Shown here piece after piece: positions 7,178-15,804 of a DNA stretch of 22,371 bases. Under the pieces are notes generated by a model. That model did no database searches, was not told where the DNA came from, and saw only the letters and a program-made list of their open reading frames with translations. The DNA is taken from NCBI GenBank assembly GCA_947628465.1, contig CANQZZ010000012.1, forward strand, positions 1 to 22,371. The letters run 5' to 3'. Origin of the DNA: an uncultured Clostridia bacterium (GTDB taxonomy: Bacteria; Bacillota_A; Clostridia; TANB77; CAG-508). A program made the position numbers and the translations under genes. How positions within the stretch are numbered: position 1 is the stretch's first letter; each line of letters begins with the position of its first letter.

Positions 7178-8419
7178 TTAATTACCTAATTTATATGTTA
7201 CACTTCCATTTTGTTCTTCTACTTCCTCATCCTTTGTCAAATTTATATCGGACTTTAGAGAAACTACTGGGCGAATGCCAAGCAACGATGTAACCACTCC
7301 TTCCTTAGATGACCAAAGAACATAACCATTAACGTACCCAAGCGGGTTTACCGCACGTAAAGACCAGACCACATAGTCGTTCGTACCAACCGAAGGAGAA
7401 GCAAGCAAATAACCTTCTTTTGCTCCGTTTGAGTTCTCAAATATCATTTTATATGCTGCACTTGTTGTTGATATTCCTTTTACACTACCTGAAGCACTAC
7501 TATCGTTAGCTAATGTATATGGATAGTACATATAATTCGCACTTTCTAACGTTAATCCATCTGTACTTAAATTATCTCCCTTTGGCGGCATAGTGAAAGT
7601 TGAATAAGTACTTTTCTTCTTTATATGTTTGTTTATTCCTTCACTATCGTCATACATTACATATCCATTTTCACTCCATGTGTATTTTACCTTATTTCCA
7701 TATTCGTAGGGTTGATCTTTACCATACTTTGAGCCAGATTTTATTTGTTCATCTGTTGGATTTTTTATTCCTTCGCACAATGGATTGTATCCTGTTATAT
7801 TATTTATATCTTCTACTTTTATACTTCTTATACTTTCTGCATATTCTTCATTTAAATAAGGTTTACACGCTTCATTTAGCTTTTTAACTAAAGGTTCTCC
7901 GTCTTCCCCCCAATTTGAGCCTGATAGTTCCACTTTTAATTCTGAATTATTTTCATCTAGAACATTTGAGTCTGCCATTAGTAATAATCTTCCTTTTTCT
8001 ACTCCTAATACTCTCCATAGAGTTTCAGGAGATTCTTCTGTTGTATAGTCTACATAGTCTCCTATATTTAATGTTTGACTTCCTCTTTTTATTGTTATAT
8101 TTCCACTTTCGTCTTTTTCTTCTGTCCAAGCTTCTGCCCCTGTTACTGCATCTCCTTGATCATCTGATTCAATTCCTGCTATATAATTTTCTATTGAGTC
8201 ATACCATACATTGTCGATTAGTACTCTACCACTTGAAAGCTGACTTTCTTCTTCTCTTGCTAATTCTGTATCAACTGTTGCTTTCTTTGCTGATTTAAAT
8301 AGTCCTCCATTTAATGCTACTGTTACTGTTGCTGCTACTAGTATTAACATTACTATTATTGTTATTACTAGCGCTATTAAGGTTATACCTCTTTTTGTTT
8401 TTAATTTTTTGTTTGCCAT
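7178..8419 (-). CDS. Prepilin-like surface protein with DUF6273-like C-terminus
   Basis: Residues 1-36 form a class III (prepilin) signal: basic KKLKTKR, G11 as likely cleavage point, then ITLIALVITIIVMLILVAATV. Position +5 is Ala, not the Glu of true type IV pilins, so assembly into pili is uncertain. The 413-residue body has a central YVDY...LWRVLGVEKGRLLLMA segment and a C-terminal LLASPSVGTNDYVVWSLRAVN...GIRPVVSLKSD, which I associate with DUF6273-like lectin-fold domains of clostridial surface proteins. The ATG at 8419 is chosen because MANKKLKTKRG matches the left-edge gene and AAAGGGG lies about 11 bases upstream; a longer frame from GTG 8467 lacks a site. The codons for the C-terminal segment are more GC-rich than the rest (see finding). 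Function is probably cell-surface binding, by inference. Confidence 0.8.
   Translation of the reverse strand: MANKKLKTKRGITLIALVITIIVMLILVAATVTVALNGGLFKSAKKATVDTELAREEESQLSSGRVLIDNVWYDSIENYIAGIESDDQGDAVTGAEAWTEEKDESGNITIKRGSQTLNIGDYVDYTTEESPETLWRVLGVEKGRLLLMADSNVLDENNSELKVELSGSNWGEDGEPLVKKLNEACKPYLNEEYAESIRSIKVEDINNITGYNPLCEGIKNPTDEQIKSGSKYGKDQPYEYGNKVKYTWSENGYVMYDDSEGINKHIKKKSTYSTFTMPPKGDNLSTDGLTLESANYMYYPYTLANDSSASGSVKGISTTSAAYKMIFENSNGAKEGYLLASPSVGTNDYVVWSLRAVNPLGYVNGYVLWSSKEGVVTSLLGIRPVVSLKSDINLTKDEEVEEQNGSVTYKLGN
7240..7440 (-). other. Composition-shifted C-terminal segment, candidate variable region
   Basis: Within 7321-7420, 46 of 100 bases are G or C, against 20 of 60 in 7441-7500. 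Codon choice changes too (GCG, CCG, TCG, GTC, CGC appear). The encoded stretch runs from the ASPSVG to the IRPVVSL motif of the prepilin-like protein and is rich in NNT and NNC codons, as would arise by adenine mutagenesis of AAT and AAC. I infer a possible variable region of a diversity-generating retroelement. No template repeat or reverse transcriptase is in the window. Confidence 0.35.
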
Positions 8420-8561
8420 TTGTTTCTTTTCCCCTTTCATTCGTTTTTTATTTTTTCTTTTTGTCACTACAATGTTGCTAGAATAACCTATTTTGTTCTC
8501 TTTAAAGTATTCCCTGCTTTGAAATTGTTATGTTTCATTGTGTTTACTTATTTGCATTTAA

Positions 8562-8590
8562 ATCATATATCTTTGCTTTTTCTTTGTCAA
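8562..8590 (-). promoter_or_regulatory. Promoter of the prepilin-like gene
   Basis: TTGACA (8585-8590) and TATGAT (8562-8567) on the minus strand, 17-base spacer. It implies a long 5' leader of about 135 bases before the ATG at 8419. The leader holds a 16-codon frame starting MKHNNFKAG without a clear ribosome site. The block around the -35 box resembles bases 155-175 upstream of the left-edge prepilin gene. Confidence 0.7.
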
Positions 8591-8612
8591 TAGTTTTTAA
8601 GAAATTTAGTGC

Positions 8613-8648
8613 AAAAAAATAGATGCAAATTAAGCATCCATTTTTTTT
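8613..8648 (-). terminator. Terminator of the cadherin-like protein gene
   Basis: GATGC and GCATC form a short 5-bp stem around a 7-base loop, followed on the minus strand by a run of T. It lies 10-35 bases after the stop codon at 8658. Confidence 0.65.
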
Positions 8649-8657
8649 AATTCATTA

Positions 8658-10049
8658 CTAGAAATGTTTTCCTGATTTTACATTCTCTTTGCTACTATTA
8701 CCTATATTTTCCTCTGAAGAAGATGTCGTATTTTGATGTATCTCATCAATTACACTTGTAGCATTATTTATATCTTTTGTTTTCTTAACTTTTGCTATTA
8801 CGTCTTTATATTTTTTATAGTCTACAACTATATATATAGATAATCCAAGTAATGCTATATTGCAAATTCCTAAAGCGCCTATTATTGCTTTCTCTTCATT
8901 ATTTCCATACCAAGTAACTACTGTTCCCATACATCCTTTAAACCAATTTGAAATCTTTGCCATTAATGTTGGTTTTTCTAATCTATTAACTTTTATTGTA
9001 TATGTAATTGTTTCTTCTTTTGGCTCTTCTTCGCCTTCTTTTTTATCTTTTGTATTTTCTTCTGCTGCTATTTTTAATGTAATAGTTATTGTATTTTCTC
9101 CTACTTGTAAATTTTCTGCACCTTGTATATCAATATTTGCATCTTTAAGATTTGCAACTGCCTCAACTAACAAATTTTCTACTGAATAAGGTATATCTTC
9201 TAAAGTATATTCTAATTTATCAAGAGCAAATTCTGGATTTAATGGATTTTCTAGCATTTCACCATTTTCGTTTGCATATTTTACAACTAAAGATTCTAAT
9301 GAAAGTGGAACTCTTGCTCTAGTTACTACTATTAAATAATTAGATGTGCTTCCATCTTCTGCTGTAACTGTTATTGTTACAGTGTTTTCTCCTTCTTTTA
9401 AGTCTTTGTCTCCTTTTACTTCTGCTTTTGCTTTTGAATCATTAGGAGTTGCTGTTACATTAATTTCTTTTGATTCATAAGGTACTTTTAATTCATATTT
9501 TCTTACATCTTTATTAAATTCTGGAGTGAATTTTCCTTCTTTGACAGATAATGCACTTAATGTATCATCACTTGATTTTTCTACTTCTTGTGGCTTAGTA
9601 GTTGTTGTTCCAGAATAGCTATTTGAATAACCACTTGAACTACTTCCTCCTGATGAAGTACCTCCTGAATTAGAAGTTGGCTCTACTACTGTTATAGTAA
9701 TTTGTTTGCTTATATCAGTTGTATCATCTGTAACAAAATCACTAATATCACCTGTTAAATAAAAAGTATATGTTCCCGTTTTTGTAGGTGTAAAACTAAT
9801 ACTAGTTGATGCAGAAGAATTTGATGCTTTACTGGTTTGTCCTACTAAACCTTTACTTTGTCCAGCACCACTTAGTGATAAATTCCATGCTCCTGCATTA
9901 ACACTGGCTGTAATGGTTACAGTTTTGCCTTTAGATACATTTGTAGACGATGCAGATATGCTAGCACTAGCGGCTTTAACTGAATTAAAACTTATAGTAG
10001 CTATTACCATTAGTAACGATAATATGAATATTTTTATTATTTTTTTCAT
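8658..10049 (-). CDS. Membrane-anchored cell-surface protein with cadherin-like beta-sandwich domains
   Basis: The 463-residue protein has a signal peptide (1-26, ending VKA before ASAS), an Ig-like beta domain (about 28-122: SASISASSTNVSKGKTVTITASVNAG... ITVVEPT), a Ser/Gly/Thr-rich linker (123-160), and two tandem sandwich repeats of the cadherin-like (PF12733) type, recognised by LSALSVKEGKFTPEF...VTVTAEDGSTSNYLIVV and LESLVVKYAN...YTIKVNR. A C-terminal membrane helix (AIIGALGICNIALLGLSIYIVV) is followed by a charged, presumably cytoplasmic tail. It therefore displays beta domains outside the cell. GGGAG precedes the ATG. It follows the dockerin protein gene by 37 bases with no terminator visible between, so the two are likely co-transcribed. 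Binding partner unknown. Confidence 0.8.
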   Translation of the reverse strand: MKKIIKIFILSLLMVIATISFNSVKAASASISASSTNVSKGKTVTITASVNAGAWNLSLSGAGQSKGLVGQTSKASNSSASTSISFTPTKTGTYTFYLTGDISDFVTDDTTDISKQITITVVEPTSNSGGTSSGGSSSSGYSNSYSGTTTTKPQEVEKSSDDTLSALSVKEGKFTPEFNKDVRKYELKVPYESKEINVTATPNDSKAKAEVKGDKDLKEGENTVTITVTAEDGSTSNYLIVVTRARVPLSLESLVVKYANENGEMLENPLNPEFALDKLEYTLEDIPYSVENLLVEAVANLKDANIDIQGAENLQVGENTITITLKIAAEENTKDKKEGEEEPKEETITYTIKVNRLEKPTLMAKISNWFKGCMGTVVTWYGNNEEKAIIGALGICNIALLGLSIYIVVDYKKYKDVIAKVKKTKDINNATSVIDEIHQNTTSSSEENIGNSSKENVKSGKHF

Positions 10050-10086
10050 GTTTAATTTACTCCCTTATTTATATTAAAATTTAATT

Positions 10087-11715
10087 TTATAATGTAATAC
10101 TTGATACTTTAAGTAAATGCTTTTGAATTTTTAATAAATCCCCTGAATTCTCTTTATTGTCCCCATTTACATCACTAGATTTTAAATAAGAATCTTTTAG
10201 AGTTATTACTTTTAAAAGATGTTTTTGCAATCTCAACAAATCACCTGAATTTATTTTTCCATCACCATTTATATCTCCTAGCATTACTAGTTCGTATGTT
10301 TTTCCTTCATAAGTAATTTTTGCACCTGTTCCAAAAGTTTTACTTGTATTTTTTGCACCTTCTATTGTTTTTATTGTTGCATCAGGTGAAACTAATATAT
10401 TATTTCCATCTACTTCATATTGTCTTATTAAAACTAAATATGTTTTACTTCCATCTTTAGCTTGTCTTGCCATATATCCTGTTCCTTGAGGAGTTGATAC
10501 TTGGTCCCAATAGTATCCATCATCAGATTTTGCAGAAGCTCTTTTTGTAATAACTACTTGTGTTCCTTCATCTACATATGCTATTGTTGCTCCTCCTGGT
10601 GAAGATCTTAATGCTAATCCTCCACTTGCATTTACATAAGCAAGTTCTCCTTTAACTGAAGTAACAGATGGACTGCTAACTGCTGTTTTAGGCATACCTT
10701 TGTATAATGGAATTTGGAATGTAAATGAACTGTCCAATAATTTTGAATCGTTATAATATTTTTTTAATGTTTGTCCAATTGTCTGTGCATCAAATAAATT
10801 TTGTGCATATTGTAATTGGTAATATGGTTTATATACAACATTAAACTTTTGATAATATAATGTATTCTGTCCTCTATCTATATAACCTTTTATTGTTTCT
10901 AATCCACCACTTAATGATTTTTCAGGTGTTGTCCAACCTTTTTTCTGTGCATAAGATAATCCATTTTTGATTACCTCATCAGATGTATTTCCAGATGCTC
11001 CTACATTAAATAAGTTATAAACTCCTACATACTCTCCTTTATATCCTTTTCCTGCACATAATACAGAACCATTACTTCCTTGCTCTTGAAGTATTTTTCC
11101 TATAATATAAAATGGATTTATATTAGATTCTTTACCTACTGTAAATATTGCTTTTTTAATAGCATCTGTATTTAAATATGATATTTTACTTGCCATTGTT
11201 GATACTTGTGCTTGAGTTATACTTTTGTCATAAGATAATAGCAAATACTCAAAAATATTAGCGTCATTTAACGAATTTCTTGGATCCATGATATGCTCTA
11301 TTGCACCTCTTGAAGCGCATCTCCAACTTCCGTTGTCATATGCTTTGTTTCCACATATAGAACAAATCCATGATGATGAATAACTTTTAGGAACTAAATT
11401 TTTTGGTGAACCTCCATGTCCTTGATACTCACTGTTTATTACTTCATCCCATTGCAAACCTGTTTCGTATAATTTAAATGTCCATGTTGGATGTTCTTTT
11501 GCTAATTTTTTTAAAAGTGATAAGTATCCTGGATATGTAGACTCAAAATTAGATGGTAAATCATTTTTACTATTACTATATGTATATGTTTTATTTGCCG
11601 CATAAGTTTTAATTGTTATACTAGGTATAAAAGCAAATGTGCTATATACAATAATTAAAAGAAGCAAAATACATATAGCTTTTTTATTAAATTTATAATA
11701 AATATTTTTTTGCAT
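10087..11715 (-). CDS. Secreted glucosaminidase-like protein with SH3 and dockerin domains
   Basis: A hydrophobic signal segment (about 13-32) leads to YAANKTYTYS. Residues 60-130 hold a Cys-pair motif CSICGNKAYDNGSWRC that could bind zinc. Residues ~140-325 resemble the N-acetylglucosaminidase (LytB/PF01832-like) fold: FTVGKESNINPFYIIGKILQEQGSNGS and YNLFNVGASGN. An SH3b-like region follows (~355-425: GGLALRSSPGGATIAYVDEGTQVVI). The end is a type I dockerin with two calcium-loop repeats, DINGDGKINSGDLLRLQKHLL and DVNGDNKENSGDLLKIQKHLL. The family cuts peptidoglycan glycans; the dockerin suggests attachment to a cohesin scaffold, none of which is visible here. The second repeat has Glu in place of the usual hydrophobic residue after the loop. 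The 542-residue gene heads an operon with the gene at 8658-10049. Confidence 0.85.
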   Translation of the reverse strand: MQKNIYYKFNKKAICILLLLIIVYSTFAFIPSITIKTYAANKTYTYSNSKNDLPSNFESTYPGYLSLLKKLAKEHPTWTFKLYETGLQWDEVINSEYQGHGGSPKNLVPKSYSSSWICSICGNKAYDNGSWRCASRGAIEHIMDPRNSLNDANIFEYLLLSYDKSITQAQVSTMASKISYLNTDAIKKAIFTVGKESNINPFYIIGKILQEQGSNGSVLCAGKGYKGEYVGVYNLFNVGASGNTSDEVIKNGLSYAQKKGWTTPEKSLSGGLETIKGYIDRGQNTLYYQKFNVVYKPYYQLQYAQNLFDAQTIGQTLKKYYNDSKLLDSSFTFQIPLYKGMPKTAVSSPSVTSVKGELAYVNASGGLALRSSPGGATIAYVDEGTQVVITKRASAKSDDGYYWDQVSTPQGTGYMARQAKDGSKTYLVLIRQYEVDGNNILVSPDATIKTIEGAKNTSKTFGTGAKITYEGKTYELVMLGDINGDGKINSGDLLRLQKHLLKVITLKDSYLKSSDVNGDNKENSGDLLKIQKHLLKVSSITL

Positions 11716-11763
11716 TTTTATATCCTCGTTAATACTTTTCTAAAGTTATTTTTATTCATTTAA

Positions 11764-11792
11764 AGTATATCGCAACCCAAAATACAAGTCAA
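11764..11792 (-). promoter_or_regulatory. Promoter of the dockerin/cadherin-like operon
   Basis: TTGACT (11787-11792) and TATACT (11764-11769) on the minus strand with a 17-base spacer, about 49 bases before the ATG at 11715. Confidence 0.7.
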
Positions 11793-11854
11793 GGAAATGC
11801 TGAAAAAATATTGATATGTCATATATTTGTAACATTCTAGTAATATTTTGTAGC

Positions 11855-11886
11855 AAAAAAACAAGGAGCTAAATTGCTCCTTGTTT
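11855..11886 (-). terminator. Terminator of the 48-residue protein gene
   Basis: ACAAGGAGC (11861-11869) and GCTCCTTGT (11876-11884) form a perfect 9-bp stem, extended by A-T pairs, followed on the minus strand by seven T. Confidence 0.9.
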
Positions 11887-11902
11887 CTGAAATAAGTATA
11901 AA

Positions 11903-12049
11903 TTAAATTCCACATCCTCTATTGCATCCGCAACTTGTAAATAGTAGTAAGAATATTATTATAAAGAATAATATCGAACAGTCATTTCCGTTAAATAATC
12001 CTCCTACTCCATTATTGCATCCACATCCACAATTTCTTTCATCTGGCAT
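11903..12049 (-). CDS. 48-residue Cys/Gly-rich membrane peptide
   Basis: The frame reads MPDERNCGCGCNNGVGG, then LFNGNDCS, a hydrophobic stretch of about 13 residues (ILFFIIIFLLLFT), and SCGCNRGCGI. GGGGG lies 8 bases before the ATG and a strong terminator follows the stop, so it is a well-formed gene despite its size. Short proteins with CGCG clusters around a hydrophobic core are common in spore-forming Firmicutes and some are spore or envelope components; function here is inference only. A possible late sporulation promoter lies upstream. It is divergent from the S1-domain gene. Confidence 0.75.
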   Translation of the reverse strand: MPDERNCGCGCNNGVGGLFNGNDCSILFFIIIFLLLFTSCGCNRGCGI

Positions 12050-12082
12050 AATGTTTACCCCCTTAATTTATATGTTATATCG

Positions 12083-12109
12083 TATATTATGCAAGAGAAA
12101 AAATTGTGT
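12083..12109 (-). promoter_or_regulatory. Candidate sigma-K-type promoter of the Cys-rich peptide gene
   Basis: On the minus strand CATAATATA (12083-12091) fits the B. subtilis SigK -10 pattern CATAnnnTA, and AC occurs 16 bases upstream. A housekeeping alternative (TTGCAT with TATAAA) would place the start on top of the ribosome site. Short motifs in AT-rich DNA give weak evidence. Confidence 0.25.
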
Positions 12110-12136
12110 TACACTTTTTTAAAAATTTTTCTAATA

Positions 12137-12165
12137 TTGACACTTATTTATTTTATTGATAAAAT
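12137..12165 (+). promoter_or_regulatory. Promoter of the S1-domain gene
   Basis: TTGACA (12137-12142) and TAAAAT (12160-12165) with a 17-base spacer, on the plus strand. Confidence 0.7.
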
Positions 12166-12170
12166 AATTG

Positions 12171-12191
12171 TAGTAACATAATATGTTGCTA
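12171..12191 (+). promoter_or_regulatory. 21-bp dyad, candidate operator of the S1-domain gene
   Basis: TAGTAACATA-A-TATGTTGCTA is symmetric at nine of ten pairs and spans the expected transcription start, just after the -10 box. A repressor bound here would block initiation; alternatively it is a hairpin in the mRNA leader. No regulator gene is adjacent. Confidence 0.45.
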
Positions 12192-12214
12192 AATTATTTA
12201 TGGAGGTTTTTAAA

Positions 12215-13042
12215 ATGAAAGGAAAGCAAAAAATTAATCCTGAACGGTTTTATCATTTAGACACTAACATGTCTATTGACAAAATCATTCAAGCACAAAA
12301 CGAGAATCAATTTATCGTTGGAATACCCGTTTTGTGGGATTCAAGTAATCGCACTATGAAAGTTGACCTAGGTAATGGCTACTTTGGATTTATTCCAGCC
12401 GCAGAATTAAGTGTTTATCCTGCTTTTTATGATGAATTCAAATTGACTGCAAATGCCCGATATATTATCGGAGCTCCAATTTGTGTCATGGTTAAAAAAA
12501 TTGAGTTCATCAATAATCAATATGTAATTGCCCTGTCAAGACGAGATAACATGTTAAATTCTTTTCAAGAGATTTTATCATTAAATGGTCAAACTATTAC
12601 TTGTTGCATTACAAGTTTTTCAAGTTTTGGAATCTTTGTCGATGCAGGACATGGAATTTGTGGATTAATACATTGCAGAAATTTATGTGCCTCTCGATTG
12701 AGAAACTCCTCAGATCTTGGCATGGAAATCGGTGATTTTTTACCAGTCAAGATTACAGGCTTTGATGAAAAAAAATTTCATGTCTGTCTTGATTATAAAA
12801 GTCAATTTGAAAACATGGCTTTTGTATTATCACCTGGTAATGTATTAGAAGTAACCATATTAAACCGCATTAATTCAAATAGTGAAGGACGTTTTGCATA
12901 CATTAATCCTAACACTCTAGCAATAATAAATATTCCAAAGCATGTTTCAGTACATTATCTCGATAAAGTTATTGCTCGGGTAAGGAATAGTAGCAAAAAC
13001 CATCCAGACAAAGTAAAACTTGAATTCATTAATTTTTCCTAA
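12215..13042 (+). CDS. S1-domain RNA-binding protein
   Basis: The 275-residue protein looks like two or more OB/S1 modules. Residues ~35-108 (QFIVGIPVLWDSSNRTMKVDLGNGYFGFIPAAEL ... VIALSRRD) resemble a first S1 repeat with an IPAAELS-type end. Residues ~120-195 (NGQTITCCITSFSSFGIFVDAGHGICGLIHCRNL) have the S1 signature of G-x-FGIFVD--G-GLIH. A C-terminal beta-rich part follows. It probably binds RNA; a role in translation is not shown. The start at 12215 is chosen because GGAGG lies 8 bases upstream; the longer frame from 12200 would have the site inside it. Codon use is unlike the neighbours: 7 of 11 arginines are CGN, including two CGG (12245-12247, 12977-12979). This suggests recent acquisition. 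Confidence 0.75.
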   Translation: MKGKQKINPERFYHLDTNMSIDKIIQAQNENQFIVGIPVLWDSSNRTMKVDLGNGYFGFIPAAELSVYPAFYDEFKLTANARYIIGAPICVMVKKIEFINNQYVIALSRRDNMLNSFQEILSLNGQTITCCITSFSSFGIFVDAGHGICGLIHCRNLCASRLRNSSDLGMEIGDFLPVKITGFDEKKFHVCLDYKSQFENMAFVLSPGNVLEVTILNRINSNSEGRFAYINPNTLAIINIPKHVSVHYLDKVIARVRNSSKNHPDKVKLEFINFS

Positions 13043-13056
13043 CAATTGTTACCTCT

Positions 13057-13096
13057 AAACAAAAAGGCATTGCACAAAAGCAATGCCTTTTTGTTT
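13057..13096 (+). terminator. Bidirectional terminator between the S1 gene and adhE
   Basis: AAAAAGGCATTGC and GCAATGCCTTTTT form a perfect stem around a 6-base loop with A and T tracts on the two sides. It serves both convergent genes. Confidence 0.93.
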
Positions 13097-15685
13097 TTAT
13101 TCGCCATAATAAGCTTTTTTGTATATCTCTTTAATTTCTTCAACTAATGGATATCTTGGATTTGCACCTGTACATTGATCATCATGTGCACGTTCTGCTA
13201 ATCCTTGTAGATTTGCCATGAATACATCCTCTGGTACTCCACATTCTTTTATTGACATTGGCATATTTAAATCTCTCATTAATTGTTTAATAGCTTCTAT
13301 TAAGTTATTTATACTTTCTTCATCAGTCTTGCCAGCTACTCCTGCAAATTTTGCTGCCTTTGCATATTTTTTATCTGCTATAAAATATTCATATTTTGGG
13401 AATGCTGCAAATTTTGTTGGCTTTTCTGAATTATATTTTATTACATAAGGAAGAAGAATTGCATTTGCTCTTCCATGTGGTATATGATATTCTCCACCTA
13501 ATTTATGAGCCATACTATGATTTAATCCTAAGAAAGCATTTGTAAATGCCATTCCTGCAATACAACTTGCGTTATGCATTTTTTCTCTTGCTTCAATATC
13601 ATTTTCGCCATTGTCATAAGCTCTTTTTAAATAATCAAATACTATATCTATTGCTTGAAGTGCTAAGCCATCTGTATAGTCACTTGCCATATTAGATACA
13701 TAAGCTTCTAATGCATGTGTCAATACATCCATTCCAGTATCTGCTGTTGCACTCTTTGGAAGTGATAATACAAATTGAGGATCTATTATTGCAACATCTG
13801 GTCTTAAAGCATAATCTGCTAAAGGATATTTTATATTTCCATTTTTCTTATCTGTTATTACTGAGAATGCAGTTACTTCACTTCCTGTTCCAGAAGTTGT
13901 TGGTACTGCAACAAATTTTGCTTTTTCTCCTAAGTTAGGAAATTTTACAACCCTTTTTCTTATATCCATAAATTTTTGTTTTAATCCATCAAATGTAGCG
14001 TCTGGATGCTCATAAAATAGCCACATACCTTTTGCTGCATCTATTGCAGAACCTCCGCCAACAGCTATTATAACATCTGGATTAAATTCTCTCATTTCTT
14101 CTACTCCACGCATTATTGTGTCTACATCTGGGTCTGGCTCTACATCCGAATATATTCTAGAGTGACAATATTGTTCTCTTTTCCTTAAATAATATAAAAC
14201 TTTATCTACATATCCTAGTTTTACCATTGTTGGATCTGTTACTATAAATGCTCTTGATATGTTATTCATTTTTTCTAGATATTGTATTGCATTTTTTTCA
14301 AAATAAATTTTTGGTGGAATTTTAAACCATTGCATATTAACTCTCCTTTTCGCAATTTTTTTTCTATTTATTAGATTTTGTGTTGATACATTTGATGTTG
14401 TACTATTTTTCCCATAAGACCCACAACCTAATGTAAGTGATGGTGTGTTTGTATTATATATATCTCCTATCGCACCTTGTGATGATGGTGAATTTACTAT
14501 TATTCTTCCTACTTTCATTTGCTTTCCAAATTCTTCTATTACTTCATCATCTTCACTATGAATTATTGCAGAATGTCCAAGTCCTCCAAACTCTAACATT
14601 TTTTCGCATTTTTCAAATCCCTCTTTATGATTTTTTACAACAAAATATGCAAGAACTGGTGATAATTTTTCTCTAGATAAAGGATAATCTGCTCCTACAT
14701 CATTTAATTTTGCAATTAATATTTTTGTTTTTTCTGGAACTGATACTCCAGCTTGTTTTGCTATCCATTCAGCTGGTTTTCCAACTACTTCTGAATTTAC
14801 ACTTTGTTTTTCTGGATTTATAACATAGTCTGATACTTTCTTAATTTCTTCATCATTTAAGAAATAGCAATTATTTTCTTTCATGTATTTTTCAAATTCT
14901 TCATGAATTTCTTTATCAACTATAACTGCTTGCTCTGATGCACATATCATTCCGTTGTCAAATGTTTTTGAAAGCATTAAATCTGTACATGCTCTTTTTA
15001 GTTTTGCTGTTTTTTCTATATAACATGGTGCATTACCTGGTCCAACTCCTAAAGCTGGTTTTCCACAGCTATATGCAGCCCTTACCATTCCTGAACCACC
15101 AGTCGCAAGTATTAAAGATACTCCCGGATGATTCATAAGAGCGCTTGTTGCTTCTATTGATGGTACTTCTATCCATTGAATACAATTTTTGGGTGCTCCT
15201 GCCTTTATTGCTGCTTCTCTTAAAATTTCTGCAGCTCTTACAGAACATTTTTGTGCAGATGGATGAAATCCAAATATTATAGGATTCCTTGTTTTGGCAC
15301 ATATTAAAGATTTAAACATTGTTGTAGATGTTGGATTTGTAACAGGTGTTACACCTGCAATTACACCTATTGGTTCTGCAACTTCAACGTATCCTTCTAG
15401 TTCATTTTCTTCAACTACTCCAACAGTTTTTTCATATTTTATAGAGTGCCAAATATATTCTGTTGCAAATATATTTTTTATAACTTTATCTTCGTATACT
15501 CCTCTACCAGTTTCTTCTACTGCAAGTTTTGCAAGTTCTGTGTGATGGTCTAATCCTGCAAGTGCCATATTGTATACAATGTTATTTACTTGCTTTTGGT
15601 CTAGTTTCATATATTCTTCTAAAGCCTTATTAGCATTTTTTACTAATTTGTCAATCATCTCTTGAATATTTACATTATCACTCAT
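13097..15685 (-). CDS. adhE: Bifunctional aldehyde-alcohol dehydrogenase AdhE
   Basis: AdhE reduces acetyl-CoA to acetaldehyde and then ethanol with two NADH, regenerating NAD+ in fermentation. The 862-residue protein has an N-terminal CoA-acylating aldehyde dehydrogenase (1-~430) with the catalytic Cys248 in [11 protein letters not shown], a linker ([20 protein letters not shown]), and a C-terminal iron alcohol dehydrogenase with [25 protein letters not shown] and iron ligands in [24 protein letters not shown] and HIPHGRAN. Length is normal. AAGGAGG lies 7 bases before the ATG. It is a single-gene unit with its own promoter and the shared terminator at 13057-13096. No clear Rex operator was found upstream. 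Confidence 0.97.
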   Translation of the reverse strand: MSDNVNIQEMIDKLVKNANKALEEYMKLDQKQVNNIVYNMALAGLDHHTELAKLAVEETGRGVYEDKVIKNIFATEYIWHSIKYEKTVGVVEENELEGYVEVAEPIGVIAGVTPVTNPTSTTMFKSLICAKTRNPIIFGFHPSAQKCSVRAAEILREAAIKAGAPKNCIQWIEVPSIEATSALMNHPGVSLILATGGSGMVRAAYSCGKPALGVGPGNAPCYIEKTAKLKRACTDLMLSKTFDNGMICASEQAVIVDKEIHEEFEKYMKENNCYFLNDEEIKKVSDYVINPEKQSVNSEVVGKPAEWIAKQAGVSVPEKTKILIAKLNDVGADYPLSREKLSPVLAYFVVKNHKEGFEKCEKMLEFGGLGHSAIIHSEDDEVIEEFGKQMKVGRIIVNSPSSQGAIGDIYNTNTPSLTLGCGSYGKNSTTSNVSTQNLINRKKIAKRRVNMQWFKIPPKIYFEKNAIQYLEKMNNISRAFIVTDPTMVKLGYVDKVLYYLRKREQYCHSRIYSDVEPDPDVDTIMRGVEEMREFNPDVIIAVGGGSAIDAAKGMWLFYEHPDATFDGLKQKFMDIRKRVVKFPNLGEKAKFVAVPTTSGTGSEVTAFSVITDKKNGNIKYPLADYALRPDVAIIDPQFVLSLPKSATADTGMDVLTHALEAYVSNMASDYTDGLALQAIDIVFDYLKRAYDNGENDIEAREKMHNASCIAGMAFTNAFLGLNHSMAHKLGGEYHIPHGRANAILLPYVIKYNSEKPTKFAAFPKYEYFIADKKYAKAAKFAGVAGKTDEESINNLIEAIKQLMRDLNMPMSIKECGVPEDVFMANLQGLAERAHDDQCTGANPRYPLVEEIKEIYKKAYYGE

Positions 15686-15724
15686 TTTTTACCTCCTTGC
15701 CTTATTATGCTCAAATTTATACTA

Positions 15725-15753
15725 ATTATATATTATTAGGTTTTAGTTTTCAA
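15725..15753 (-). promoter_or_regulatory. Promoter of adhE
   Basis: TTGAAA (15748-15753) and TATAAT (15725-15730) on the minus strand with a 17-base spacer, about 40 bases before the ATG. Confidence 0.7.
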
Positions 15754-15766
15754 TGATTTTTTGTAC

Positions 15767-15799
15767 AAAAAAGTAGTTCTATATATATGAACTACTTTT
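15767..15799 (-). terminator. Terminator of the flavin reductase gene
   Basis: AAGTAGTTC (15771-15779) and GAACTACTT (15789-15797) form a perfect 9-bp stem around a 9-base AT loop, followed on the minus strand by TTTTTT. Confidence 0.85.
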
Positions 15800-15804
15800 A
15801 TAAT

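Noticed and set aside
8480..8545. Possible leader peptide MKHNNFKAGNTLKRTK in the long leader of the prepilin-like gene
   Set aside because: No Shine-Dalgarno precedes its ATG and no attenuator-like hairpin pair is evident.
11922..12122. Plus-strand open frame of 66 codons
   Set aside because: It lies antisense to the 48-residue Cys-rich gene, which has a proper ribosome site and terminator; the plus frame has neither.
15069..15302. 77-codon minus-strand frame inside adhE
   Set aside because: It is an out-of-frame shadow of the conserved aldehyde dehydrogenase domain.
15759..15774. Perfect palindrome TTTTTTGTACAAAAAA upstream of adhE, considered as a Rex operator
   Set aside because: It lacks the TTGTTAA-type half-sites of clostridial Rex boxes and is largely the T tract of the neighbouring terminator.
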